64,000 nt of DNA from RGIG4079 sp045646905 (GTDB lineage Bacteria > Bacteroidota > Bacteroidia > Bacteroidales > Muribaculaceae). This document shows, one piece after another, positions 36,301-44,500 of the stretch. The translations under genes were made by a program, and so were the position numbers. The first letter of the stretch is position 1. The number at the start of each line of letters is the position of its first letter. The stretch is taken from contig JAZRLP010000019.1 in assembly GCA_045646905.1 (NCBI GenBank), forward strand, positions 1 through 64,000. Direction: 5' to 3'. Below the pieces are notes generated by a model that searched no databases, was not told the DNA's origin, and saw only the letters and a list, made by a program, of their open reading frames with translations.

Positions 36301-36402
36301 GTTGAATATTACAACCTCCAAGGAGTGAAAGTTGACAAGCCTACAAACGGCATTTACATCAAAGTTCAAGGGTCAAAAGCCTCAAAAGTTTTTATAAAAT
36401 AG
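33379..36402 (+). CDS. Secreted N-acetylmuramoyl-L-alanine amidase, multidomain
   Basis: 1007 residues with a signal peptide ending near SASAA. Amidase_3-type domain at about 28-300, with zinc ligands H37 (INPGHG), E64 (FYESN) and H132 (ISIHSN) and candidate catalytic E258 (LVEGYDHT). A carboxypeptidase-regulatory-like beta domain follows at 336-412 (PGTYTIKHSLDGYKDV), then a propeller-like region with FGTIYASTGYAQGIQRYNPDF and AISSDLKTFAI, then a C-terminal module starting EVIYAIGDVNGLEW and a tail EYYNLQGVKVDKP ending KVFIK, probably an outer-membrane sorting signal. It cleaves the glycan-peptide bond of peptidoglycan. Unusually it overlaps a glycosyltransferase gene by four bases. Its modules recur in the genes at 41584 and 54495. 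Confidence 0.88.
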   Translation: MKIKLLLLWIAIFAISASAANPNATIEQVKIYINPGHGTYTGNDRPMATMGHGAAGADTAGFYESNTNMQKAYGLLDKLKEYGVPYDPSKPITGKNQVNIRMSHATTGTSPALSTVAQEAKTMNADIFISIHSNANTGTGDDVTGHTNFNQLLFLHRGWDGIPYVDGSDEMAMACWNHAIKNKHMHFNWLNNPTVVYNDGKVYSGRKYYPSGKDADGNPYWIKGDVTFQYGYTDPNNSGGYTRYYGVLNHEIPGFLVEGYDHTYRPAMHRAMNDDVCRHEGELYARGINDYFGWGKKDSYGKIYGVVRDQSVTMNHKYFSIIQNPTLDANKYIDPIDNKQPLNNVRVTLYDSDGKEIDTYTTDNEWNGVYMFKKVAPGTYTIKHSLDGYKDVTKTVTVVANETNYIDIDMRSITSADAVQGHFAYDLKLSKIDDLTYSASFRSTGDMENAKVILTDKATNDQVVIETGEVKQGDNTVTINASKLRANADYSWAVAFDNPTSLGYRLLYSDNSVTYTSGSTLARVGVAIDKDQSSPNFGTIYASTGYAQGIQRYNPDFTKNGGKILGSSFSSYYASPLGLTANGGKLYIGDLKDAHAGVWMYNPSVGTSVSNVFAGTISSGGQVKNGSTVTGGNVYALSMAGEGADRKLYVVSEDIPTANKSQTVLRYDLGTSDTWTKAPTQLSTKSVVLNTNCSMYATTKGCFISQTRYSGNNTSGAPAFVFIDENGTELFNSSVLSSTLNGTQGGGVAISSDLKTFAIVNGKAESANTNLSAIIYSVSWNGNTLSFTYQYSIPLVGTTEVGQMDFDHADNLYIASRQQGLLVYAIKNPARQTVTNATTTISTDYPEVIYAIGDVNGLEWSTSEGVPFTQKESGVYEGSINVDNAQDGYGYFQFATTLGADWTAVNAGPRYGATVENEEIEAGMTYNMTYNKTAETQSWKCMKGDCTIEVNLADNTMKILNLTGVEMIGVDDLEVEYYNLQGVKVDKPTNGIYIKVQGSKASKVFIK

Positions 36403-36430
36403 CCGAAAATTAAAAATGCAAAATACATAA

Positions 36431-36461
36431 TAAGCGAGCAGCCCTTGTGACTGCTCGCTTA
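36431..36461 (+). terminator. Rho-independent terminator after the amidase
   Basis: TAAGCGAGCAG at 36431-36441 pairs perfectly with CTGCTCGCTTA at 36451-36461, followed by TTTGTTT. A closely similar hairpin lies at 45585-45615. Confidence 0.85.
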
Positions 36462-36552
36462 TTTGTTTAATCAGGGCAAATTGTTGCTACCCGAAATAGT
36501 TTTCAATATCAAATGTAGCCCTAATTAGGACTGTTAGTAACGGAATAAAAAG

Positions 36553-37182
36553 TTACAATTTGTGTATGAGGGTGAGGCCGTCGCGGAGTGGTAGTATAAC
36601 TTTTTCTACGCGTGGGTCGCGAGCTACCATGTCATTAAATTCGAGGATGCCGAGTGTTTGAGGGTCGCGAGGGTTTTCTTCAATAACTTTTCCGTCCCAA
36701 AGGGTGTTGTCGGCAAGGATAAAGCCACCTTTACGCACTCGTGGCAATATCATATTGTAATATTCAACATAGTTGCGCTTGTTGGCGTCGATAAACACGA
36801 GGTCAAATTCGCCTTCAATCGTGGGCACAATTTCCATAGCGTCGCCAATGTGTAGGTGCATGCGACCGGCATAGGGTGATGCATTGAAGCGCTCGAGGAT
36901 GAAGTCTTCAATTTCATCATCGATTTCAACTGTATGCAATTCGGCATCACAAGGCATTCCTTCGGCAAAGCATAGGGCTGAATATCCAGTAAAAGCACCA
37001 AGTTCGAGAATGCGTTGAGGACGAATCATGCGAGTAAACATTTTGAGCATGCGCCCTTGTAGGTGTCCCGAGCACATTCGAGAATAGAGATGATATATGT
37101 GAGTGTCGCGATTGAGCTGACGCATCATCTCGGGCTCAGCATCGATATGATTGAGAATATATTCTTCTAATTTTTCTTGCAT
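36553..37182 (-). CDS. SAM-dependent O-methyltransferase (catechol/caffeoyl-CoA type)
   Basis: 209 residues, the normal size of bacterial class I O-methyltransferase family 3. SAM site ILELGAFTGYSALCFAEGM near residue 55, acidic motif LHTVEIDDEIEDF, and the metal-binding segment LVFIDANKRNYVEYY with LADNTLWDGKV. The methyl acceptor is unknown. It follows aroQ by eight bases and may be co-transcribed with it, though no metabolic link is evident. Confidence 0.9.
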   Translation of the reverse strand: MQEKLEEYILNHIDAEPEMMRQLNRDTHIYHLYSRMCSGHLQGRMLKMFTRMIRPQRILELGAFTGYSALCFAEGMPCDAELHTVEIDDEIEDFILERFNASPYAGRMHLHIGDAMEIVPTIEGEFDLVFIDANKRNYVEYYNMILPRVRKGGFILADNTLWDGKVIEENPRDPQTLGILEFNDMVARDPRVEKVILPLRDGLTLIHKL

Positions 37183-37190
37183 AAGTGATA

Positions 37191-37613
37191 TTATAAAAGA
37201 GCTTCAATGGCAAGTCGATAGCTATTCATGCCAAAACCGGCAATAACACCACGACACACTCCCGAAATCATTGAATGATGACGCACCTCTTCACGAGCAT
37301 GAACATTTGAAATGTGAACTTCTACAACAGGTACTTTAATTGCGGCAATTGCATCGGCAATAGCGAGTGAGGTGTGTGTATAGGCACCAGCATTAAGCAC
37401 AATGCCTTTCAAGTCGGTATCAAATCCCACTTCATGCAATTTGTCAATGATTGCACCCTCGTGATTGCTTTGGAAATATTCAATGCTATAATTGAGATAT
37501 CTTGAACGAAGGGTTTCAAGATATGTTTCCATTGAACTATTACCATAAATTCCCGGCTCTCTCACCCCAAGGAGGTTGAGGTTAGGTCCATTGATAATTA
37601 AAACACGATCCAT
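37191..37613 (-). CDS. aroQ: Type II 3-dehydroquinate dehydratase
   Basis: 140 residues. Third step of the shikimate pathway. All family motifs are visible: INGPNLNLLGVREPGIYG, QSNHEGAIID, VLNAGAYTHTSLAIADA (active-site tyrosine loop and helix), VEVHISNVHAREEVRHHS and GVIAGFGMNSY. It has a -7 element about 30 bases upstream, and the O-methyltransferase gene follows. Confidence 0.97.
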   Translation of the reverse strand: MDRVLIINGPNLNLLGVREPGIYGNSSMETYLETLRSRYLNYSIEYFQSNHEGAIIDKLHEVGFDTDLKGIVLNAGAYTHTSLAIADAIAAIKVPVVEVHISNVHAREEVRHHSMISGVCRGVIAGFGMNSYRLAIEALL

Positions 37614-37642
37614 GTTTACTCAATTTTAATATTATTGTGGTG

Positions 37643-37650
37643 CAAAGATA
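37643..37650 (-). promoter_or_regulatory. Putative -7 element for aroQ
   Basis: TATCTTTG on the minus strand, about 30 bases upstream of the aroQ start. The -33 region lacks a clear TTG and is very AT-rich. Confidence 0.45.
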
Positions 37651-37759
37651 CAAGATAATTGATAATTAATAATTAAAAAAAGCGTAATTAATCGAGTAAT
37701 TCTTGAGGAGGTAATAAAATAATAACTGCAAAGGTTGTGTAATATATGTTTTAAATGGC

Positions 37760-37767
37760 TATATTTG
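37760..37767 (+). promoter_or_regulatory. Putative -7 element for the lipoprotein gene
   Basis: TATATTTG, 27 bases upstream of the start at 37795. A TTG lies 22 bases further up, slightly longer than usual spacing. Confidence 0.45.
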
Positions 37768-37794
37768 TGACATATTAATAAAAAAGCAGAAGAT

Positions 37795-38736
37795 ATGATA
37801 AATCAACAAATAAAGCATATATTGCTAATGGTGTTGGGAGTATTTATGTTTGTAGGAATTTGTGGGTGCAATGGAGGTAACAATGCGGCAGATTCGGCAA
37901 ATGTGAAATTGGCGTATGGCGAACATACCAAAGACATTGTTATAGGAGATAATGCTCCTGTAGATGGAGAATTGGGCGAGTGTGTCGCGGTTGTTCCTGG
38001 AACATATAAACTCATTTATATAAGTAAAGAAAGCGATAGTAAATATGGCCATCAAGAATTTATTATTAAGGTGAAATTAAAACTTAATAAGATTTATGAT
38101 GGAGAAGTGGGATGGGGTGCAAAACTGAAATTCACAAAAAAATATGAGGTAAATTCCCGGTTGGAAATCGATATGGGAAGAGGCTCATTAGACAACTCAG
38201 AGGATGACAATTTTGAGAAATTTGTTCTATCGGGGACTGTTGGCCAAGAGAAAGAGTTTATGTTCTATAAGTCAATGGGAAATCGTGAATATGCCGATGG
38301 ATTATATGGAGAGGTGGAAGGATTTAGATTGTGGACAAGTGGATATGAAAAAACATCATCATCTAATACTTCATCGGTAATTGAAACACCAGCATCAAGC
38401 GATAAAGACGATGGTAGTTCAGTGGAATCAAAGTCTCAAAATTCGGCTCAAGAAGAACCCACACACGAAGATGTAGAAGATGCTTCATCAGCTGAAGATG
38501 AATATGATTTTGAGAAAGCCGAAGCTGCGGCCGAAGAGGCTGAAAAAATAGATTTAGACCTTGATGAGTTTGAATCATATGTTGAACAGTATCTTGAATA
38601 TGATGACCGACGCTCGGTAAACGCAATAAAAGCACTGGGAAGTGCAAAGGTTTATTCAGCCAAACTAAAACTCAAAAAGAAAAAGATGAGTTCAGCGCAA
38701 TTGAGCCGATATGAGTCAATAAAATCACGATATTAG
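37795..38736 (+). CDS. Predicted lipoprotein of unknown function with acidic, low-complexity middle
   Basis: 313 residues. Signal peptide with lipobox ending GICGC near residue 25. Residues about 30-180 look like a beta domain (IVIGDNAPVDGELGE, AVVPGTYKLIYI, EFIIKVKLKLNKI). Residues about 185-250 are a Ser/Glu/Asp-rich linker, probably disordered, and the C-terminal 75 residues are helical with EQYLEYDDRRSVNAIKAL and a Lys-rich end. I do not recognise a family. A single gene with its own promoter element and terminator. Confidence 0.8.
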   Translation: MINQQIKHILLMVLGVFMFVGICGCNGGNNAADSANVKLAYGEHTKDIVIGDNAPVDGELGECVAVVPGTYKLIYISKESDSKYGHQEFIIKVKLKLNKIYDGEVGWGAKLKFTKKYEVNSRLEIDMGRGSLDNSEDDNFEKFVLSGTVGQEKEFMFYKSMGNREYADGLYGEVEGFRLWTSGYEKTSSSNTSSVIETPASSDKDDGSSVESKSQNSAQEEPTHEDVEDASSAEDEYDFEKAEAAAEEAEKIDLDLDEFESYVEQYLEYDDRRSVNAIKALGSAKVYSAKLKLKKKKMSSAQLSRYESIKSRY

Positions 38737-38771
38737 ATGATATAGTGGACTCACATAAATATGTAGAATAG

Positions 38772-38797
38772 GAGATGCACTTTGTAGGGTGCATCTC
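38772..38797 (+). terminator. Rho-independent terminator after the lipoprotein gene
   Basis: GAGATGCAC at 38772-38780 pairs perfectly with GTGCATCTC at 38789-38797, followed by TTTTT. Confidence 0.85.
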
Positions 38798-38822
38798 TTT
38801 TTATGTCGGTAGATGTGTGGCT

Positions 38823-39419
38823 TTAAAATAAAGTTAATTGAGGGTCGAGGAGACGGAATGATTGACGGTGTAGAGGTGAGGGGCCGTGGGTGGCTATTGC
38901 TGCTCGGTGGGCTTTAGTGGGATAGCCTTTATTGATGTTCCAGCCATATTGTGGGAACTCTTCATGAAGTTTACACATACATTCATCGCGATGTGTCTTG
39001 GCAAGTATTGATGCTGCGGCGATGTTGCCATATCGGCCATCGCCTTTCACAAATGTCTGCCAAGGAATATCGCCATATGGTTTGAATCGGTTGCCGTCAA
39101 CAATAATAGCACCTGGCACGATGCTTAATCCGTCGAGAGCGCGATGCATGGCGAGTATTGATGCGTTGAGGATGTTGATTTTGTCGATTTCTTGGGCCGT
39201 AACGATGCCTACTGCCCATGCTACTGCCTCGGCCTCGATGATAGGACGAAGTTTCTCACGACGAGCTTCGGTGAGTTGCTTTGAATCGTTGAGAAGTGGG
39301 TGATGGAAGTCGTCGGGGAGAATAACAGCCGCGGCATATACTGGACCGGCAAGGCAACCTCGTCCGGCTTCATCGCATCCAGCTTCATATCGTCCTGAAA
39401 TATAACAATTGGGTAGCAT
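38823..39419 (-). CDS. rnhB: Ribonuclease HII
   Basis: About 198 residues from the start chosen at 39419 (MLPNCYISGRYEAG...). A longer frame from 39494 exists but would begin upstream of a canonical promoter at 39448-39480 and inside a terminator stem, so it is rejected. Catalytic acids are visible in GCDEAGRGCLAGPVYAAAV (Asp-Glu) and later IIVDGN; the family pattern DSKQLTEARREKL and SILAKTHRDECM follow. The enzyme removes RNA from RNA-DNA hybrids and misincorporated ribonucleotides. It stands alone. Confidence 0.95.
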   Translation of the reverse strand: MLPNCYISGRYEAGCDEAGRGCLAGPVYAAAVILPDDFHHPLLNDSKQLTEARREKLRPIIEAEAVAWAVGIVTAQEIDKINILNASILAMHRALDGLSIVPGAIIVDGNRFKPYGDIPWQTFVKGDGRYGNIAAASILAKTHRDECMCKLHEEFPQYGWNINKGYPTKAHRAAIATHGPSPLHRQSFRLLDPQLTLF

Positions 39420-39447
39420 CAATAGGTGATTTTTTGTTATTATGGGG

Positions 39448-39480
39448 CAAAGATACGAGATAATTAAAAATTGACAAAAA
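39448..39480 (-). promoter_or_regulatory. Promoter of rnhB
   Basis: On the minus strand TTTTTG at 39475-39480 is followed by exactly 19 bases and TATCTTTG at 39448-39455, one of the best matches in the window. The T-run of its -33 element is also the T-tract of the terminator upstream. Confidence 0.7.
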
Positions 39481-39484
39481 AGAA

Positions 39485-39508
39485 ACTGTGTCAAAACATT
39501 GACACAGT
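39485..39508 (-). terminator. Rho-independent terminator after the Na/Pi cotransporter gene
   Basis: ACTGTGTCAA at 39485-39494 pairs perfectly with TTGACACAGT at 39499-39508 around a four-base loop. On the minus strand it is followed by TTTCTTTTTTG. Confidence 0.85.
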
Positions 39509-39544
39509 CCCAATTTATAATCCTTAAAATCTTATTTTTTGCGA

Positions 39545-41302
39545 TTATTTGTCTTTGTTTTTACGGAACCACTCTTTTACGGTATCAATAACGTTTATGA
39601 TATAGTCGCCAGTGCGTTCAAGGTCGCCAATGAGGTCCATGTAGTAAATACCGGCTTGATATTCGTAGTGTTGGTTGTTGATATTTTCAATGTTTGCAAC
39701 GCGAAGATTGTTGCGCATGTTGTTGATTTCTCGTTCGTTGTTATAAGAAACGATAATGTCTTCTTCGCGCACATCTTCAAGGTCGGCTATGACAACGAGC
39801 ATGTTTTTCATTGCTTTCTTCACATAGGCAAACATGCGGTCGATGTTTTCATAAATTTCATTGTTGAATGAAGCATGGCCTTCTTGTTTGCGAGCAAGAA
39901 TTTTAGCCACACCGAAACAACTATCGGCAATACTTTCAATTTCTGAAATGATGGTGAGCATAGCGGCGATGCGTTGTTTACCTTGGCTTGAAAGACGACC
40001 TTCGGCACAACGATTAAGGTAGTTGGCAATCTCAATTTCCATGCGGTCAGAGATTTCTTCATATTTCTCAAGTCGAGAATAGAGTTTGTTAAACTCTTCG
40101 CTTGCTTCTTTGGCATGAACGAGGTCTTGTGCCATATCAAGCATGCGGTTAACGCGTTTAGCATATACGGCAATTTCTTTTTCGGCTTGAGCAATGTTCA
40201 ATTCCGATGCTCCAACACGACCACTTGAGATGTAAGTGAGTTGGAATTCATCGTCGCCTTTATGTTTGCTTGGCATGATTTTTTCCACCACCTTTACATA
40301 AAGGTCGGTCATCCATATCATAATTGAAAGGTTGATGAGGTTGAAAATTGTGTGGAAAATTGAAAGACCAAATGAAGCCCAACCTGCCATCATAGCAATT
40401 TGAGCAGGATCGTTACCCTTGTAGTTGTATAAGGCTGTTGGGTCGCCTTGTCCAAGACATTCGGTAACCCATACAGTCAAGTCGGTGAAAGGAATGAATA
40501 GAGCCAATGCCCACACCGTACCTAAAACATTAAACATTAAGTGGCATAGAGCTGCGCGTTTTGCCGCAAGATTTGCTCCAAGTGATGCAATAATAGGGGT
40601 GATTGTAGTACCGATATTACTACCAAGAATCAACGAACATGCGAGGTCAAATGTAATCCATCCTTTTGTACACATAATGAGCACAATAGCAATGGCTGCC
40701 GACGATGATTGTATAATCATGGTGATGACGATACCTATCAATACAAATAGGAGTACTGAAACATAGCCCATATCGGCATATTGAGTCAAGAAACCAAATA
40801 TTTCGGGACTTGATTTGAGGTCGGGAACATTTGCTTCAATCCAGTCGAGCCCAATAAACAATAGGGCAAACCCAAGGATAATTTCGCCGATTGATTTGCG
40901 ACGGCTACGGCTGGAGAATAATAATGGAATACAGAATGCAATTAATGGGATTGCATAGGCCCCTATATCAACCTTGAAACCGAATAGGGTAATAATCCAG
41001 GCTGTTGCTGTAGTACCCACATTGGCCCCCATAATTACGGCTACCGATTGAGCAAGAGTCATAAGCCCAGCGCTTACGAAACTCACTACCATTACGGTTG
41101 AGGCCGAAGAACTTTGAATTAACGCTGTGATTGAAAAACCGGTGAGAGCCCCGGTGAAACGATTGCGAGTCATGGCGCCAAGGATGTTGCGAAGCCCATT
41201 GCCTGCAGCTTTTTGAAGGCCGTCACTCATAAGAGTCATACCATATAGGAAGATGCCTACGGCTCCAAGTAGCGTGAGAAAGTCTAATAAACTATAGTCC
41301 AT
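39545..41302 (-). CDS. Na/Pi cotransporter family protein with PhoU-like tail
   Basis: About 585 residues from the start chosen at 41302 (MDYSLLDFLTLLG...); the longer frame uses a TTG inside a promoter box. The membrane part (residues about 5-330) has the two inverted NptA-type repeats, seen as IQSSSASTVMVVSFVSAGLM and IQSSSAAIAIVLIM, each preceded by a glycine-rich FLYGMTLMSDGL or similar. Residues about 370-580 form a PhoU-like helical domain (YAKRVNRMLDMAQDL, DLIGDLERTGDYIINV). It likely takes up phosphate with sodium. No phosphate regulon genes are adjacent. Confidence 0.92.
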   Translation of the reverse strand: MDYSLLDFLTLLGAVGIFLYGMTLMSDGLQKAAGNGLRNILGAMTRNRFTGALTGFSITALIQSSSASTVMVVSFVSAGLMTLAQSVAVIMGANVGTTATAWIITLFGFKVDIGAYAIPLIAFCIPLLFSSRSRRKSIGEIILGFALLFIGLDWIEANVPDLKSSPEIFGFLTQYADMGYVSVLLFVLIGIVITMIIQSSSAAIAIVLIMCTKGWITFDLACSLILGSNIGTTITPIIASLGANLAAKRAALCHLMFNVLGTVWALALFIPFTDLTVWVTECLGQGDPTALYNYKGNDPAQIAMMAGWASFGLSIFHTIFNLINLSIMIWMTDLYVKVVEKIMPSKHKGDDEFQLTYISSGRVGASELNIAQAEKEIAVYAKRVNRMLDMAQDLVHAKEASEEFNKLYSRLEKYEEISDRMEIEIANYLNRCAEGRLSSQGKQRIAAMLTIISEIESIADSCFGVAKILARKQEGHASFNNEIYENIDRMFAYVKKAMKNMLVVIADLEDVREEDIIVSYNNEREINNMRNNLRVANIENINNQHYEYQAGIYYMDLIGDLERTGDYIINVIDTVKEWFRKNKDK

Positions 41303-41359
41303 TGTCTTATTTAAAAAGTGATAATAATCTTTTTTATTGTGACAAAAATTTTGCCCACA

Positions 41360-41367
41360 CAAAGATA
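41360..41367 (-). promoter_or_regulatory. Putative -7 element for the Na/Pi cotransporter gene
   Basis: TATCTTTG on the minus strand, with a TTG about 20 bases further up. It supports the downstream start at 41302 and gives a leader of about 50 bases. Confidence 0.5.
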
Positions 41368-41510
41368 TGATATTTATTGAAAAAACACAATATGGTGGAA
41401 TGTTTTTTTTGAATAGTAGAAATTTTATTCAATAGGATGTGTAGATTGCGCGACTATTCAAAAAAAGTTTGCACATGATTGTTTAAGAATGTAAAAATAA
41501 TAATGTTGCG

Positions 41511-41541
41511 TTGCGTAAGTGGTTGTGTTGTATTATATTTG
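41511..41541 (+). promoter_or_regulatory. Promoter of the 1313-residue secreted protein gene
   Basis: TTG at 41511-41513, 20-base spacer, TATATTTG at 41534-41541, about 42 bases before the start codon. Confidence 0.6.
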
Positions 41542-41583
41542 CAAAAAATACAAATAATATTTATTAACTAAAAAAATCATTTT

Positions 41584-44500
41584 ATGAAATTACGTAAATT
41601 ATTCGTTGCGTCAATGGCATTAATGGCATTGGGGGCTTCGGCTCAAACGGCCGTTACTCCTGCATCGGGTACTGCCAACCCATTTGCCTATGCATTGACA
41701 AGTACGGCTGAGAATGGTGTTATCAACATCAGTTATTCTCTTAATGCCGACGCTCAAGCAGTGGCTGTAATTGTGAAAAACAAAGCCGGAAATGAAGTAA
41801 TCAATCAGGCTCTCACAGGCAAAACAAAAGGAACTCACACTGCAACTGTTAACCTTGAAGGTCAAGCTACCGACACCTACACTTGGGAAATTAAAGTTAC
41901 AGGTGCTGCGAAAAGCAAAATGGAAACATTTACCGACATACGTTTCTACCATCCTCGTGGAGTAGATATTGATAACAATATGGAATCTCCTGCGTTTGGT
42001 AACATTTATGTTACTGAAGGAATGCTTTCAACATCTGCAACTTATTGGAGTGGTACTCGAGGAGGAAATGGTCTATACATTTTTAAGCCAGATATGACTG
42101 GAGTAAAAAATGAAGTTACTGGAAATTATGCATTTATGGGCGGATATACAGCATCGGTTCCCTCATATGGTTCTGACTTATGTCGCGTGCGTGTAGCTGA
42201 AGATGGACGCATCTTTGTTACTCGTTGTAACCAAGCAGGTAATTATATCTCTTATGTAAAAGATGCTGAAACACTTATCAAAACCAACAAGTTTAACTCA
42301 TTGTTAAGTGGTGGTTCTATTGATGCTACAACATATGAATATAAGTTGTCAAATGGAACATTCCTTGCTGGTGGTAATCTTGGATTTGATATAAAAGGTT
42401 CAGGTGAAAATTTGAAACTTCTAGCTCTTTCAATAAATAATAAACAATGGGCTTTTACTTCATGTAGTGGTTCTGTTGTAAATGAATATAATTTAGGAAC
42501 AGCAACAAAACTTCCCACACCAACAACAATTACAGGTGTTTCAAACTATACAATTTCACCACAAGCAACAAACGTGACTTATGATAATCGTGGAGGTGTT
42601 TGGTATTGCCAATATCGTACAACACCTAGTGCTACTCAACCATGTTTGATTTATGTAGATGCTACTGGCACTCAAAAAATCTTTGAAGGTGCAGGTGGTG
42701 CTGTTCGCGGTGGTGGCGGTATTCGTTTTAATCCTGATTTTTCACAAATCGCTATCGCGACATCAAAAACAACATTTGACATTTATAACATTACTTATGC
42801 CGAAGATAATACACCAAAGTTAGAAGGTGTATATAAAGTTACTCATGGTATTGGTACAAATGTTTATGACCTTGCATGGGACCTTGCAAACAATATTTAT
42901 ATTTGTGGTAACTCGGGTGAACACTTAAAAGGTTTCTCTATCCCTCGTGCAAATAATGACTTTACAACAAAGGCTGCTTCAAAATATGCTGTAAACTATG
43001 AAGCAACTCCAACTATTACTCCTGTGGCAGGTAATGCTAACCCATATGCTTATGCATTGACAAGCACAGTTGAAAATGGTGTTATTTCTATCAACTACTC
43101 ACTCAATGCCGATGCTACTGCAGCCGAAGTTATTGTTAAAAATAGCCAAGGTGAGGCTGTAATTACTCAAGCTCTCGAAGGTGTTACAAAAGGTGCTCAC
43201 ACTGCAACTGTTGACCTTGCAGGTCAAGAAACCGACACTTATACTTGGGAAATCAAAGTAACAGGTGCTGCTCAAGATGGTATTAAAGAATTTGCTGCTT
43301 ATCGCTTCTATCATCCACGAGGCGTAGATGTTGATAACAACATGGAAAGTGCTGCATTTGGTAATATTTATGTTACTGAAGGTATTCGCACAATAAGTGC
43401 CACTTATTGGAGTGGTAATGGAGGTGGTAATGGTCTTTACATCTTCACCCCCGACATGCAACCAGTGAGAAACCCACAAACAGGCTTATATGCATTTATG
43501 GGTGGCTTTATCGCTGACGAACGAGTAGCTTCAGGTTCTATAACAGAAGGTGCCGACTTGGCTCGCGTGCGTGTTGCTGAAGATGGTCGCATCTTTGTGA
43601 CTCGTTGCAACGACGCTGGTTCATATATCGCATATGCTCAAGATGCTGCAACTCTTATTGCTGAAGATAAATTCACTTCATTGCTTGGTGCTGGCTCACT
43701 TGATGCAGCAACTTATGCATATAACGATGCTGCTGGTAATTTCGTAGCAGGTCCTAACTTGGGCTTCGACATCAAAGGTTCGGGCGAAAACCTCAAAATG
43801 ATGGCTCTTTCGGCTCAACAAGGTCTTTGGGTTTATAGCTGGAAAGGTTCAAGAATTGATGAATATACATTAGGCAATGGAACAACTCTTCCTGCTCCTG
43901 TTCAACATGCTGCTATTCCTCAAGCAACTACTGCTCCTCAAACTACCAATGTAGAATATGACAACCGTGGTGGTTTCTGGTATTGTCAAATGCGCCAAAC
44001 TCCTAACGATGCTAACCCTGCATTGGTATATGTTGATGCTAATGGTGATGTGAAATACTTTGAAGGTGATGGTGGTAAATATCGTGGTGGCGCTGGTATC
44101 CGTTTGAACCCTGATAACACTCAAATTGCTATCTCTTCTTCAACTTCTACATTTACTATTTATGACATTACATATGCTGCCGATAATACTCCAACCTTGA
44201 CCGAAAAATATGTTATCGCTCATGGTATTGGTCGCAACCTTTATGACATTGCATGGGACCTCGCTGGCAACATCTACATTTGTGGTAACTCTGGCGAATA
44301 TTTGAAAGGATTCTCTCTCCCACGCGAAAACAACGAGTTCACAACTACTGCAGCCTCTAAATATGCTGTAAGTTATGAAGCTGTTGCTCCTCTTTATATT
44401 ACTGGTGCTAATGTTGGTGGTAACTGGGATCCAGCAAATGCTGCTGAATTTACTTTTGATGGCGAGAACTACACATTCACTCTCACTGAAGCTACTACTG

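Noticed and set aside
39420..39494. Upstream extension of rnhB
   Set aside because: The extra 25 codons span a near-perfect promoter and the arm of a terminator, and add a sequence not seen in RNase HII.
41303..41362. Upstream extension of the Na/Pi cotransporter gene
   Set aside because: It would start with TTG within the -7 promoter box; the downstream ATG gives the normal family N-terminus.
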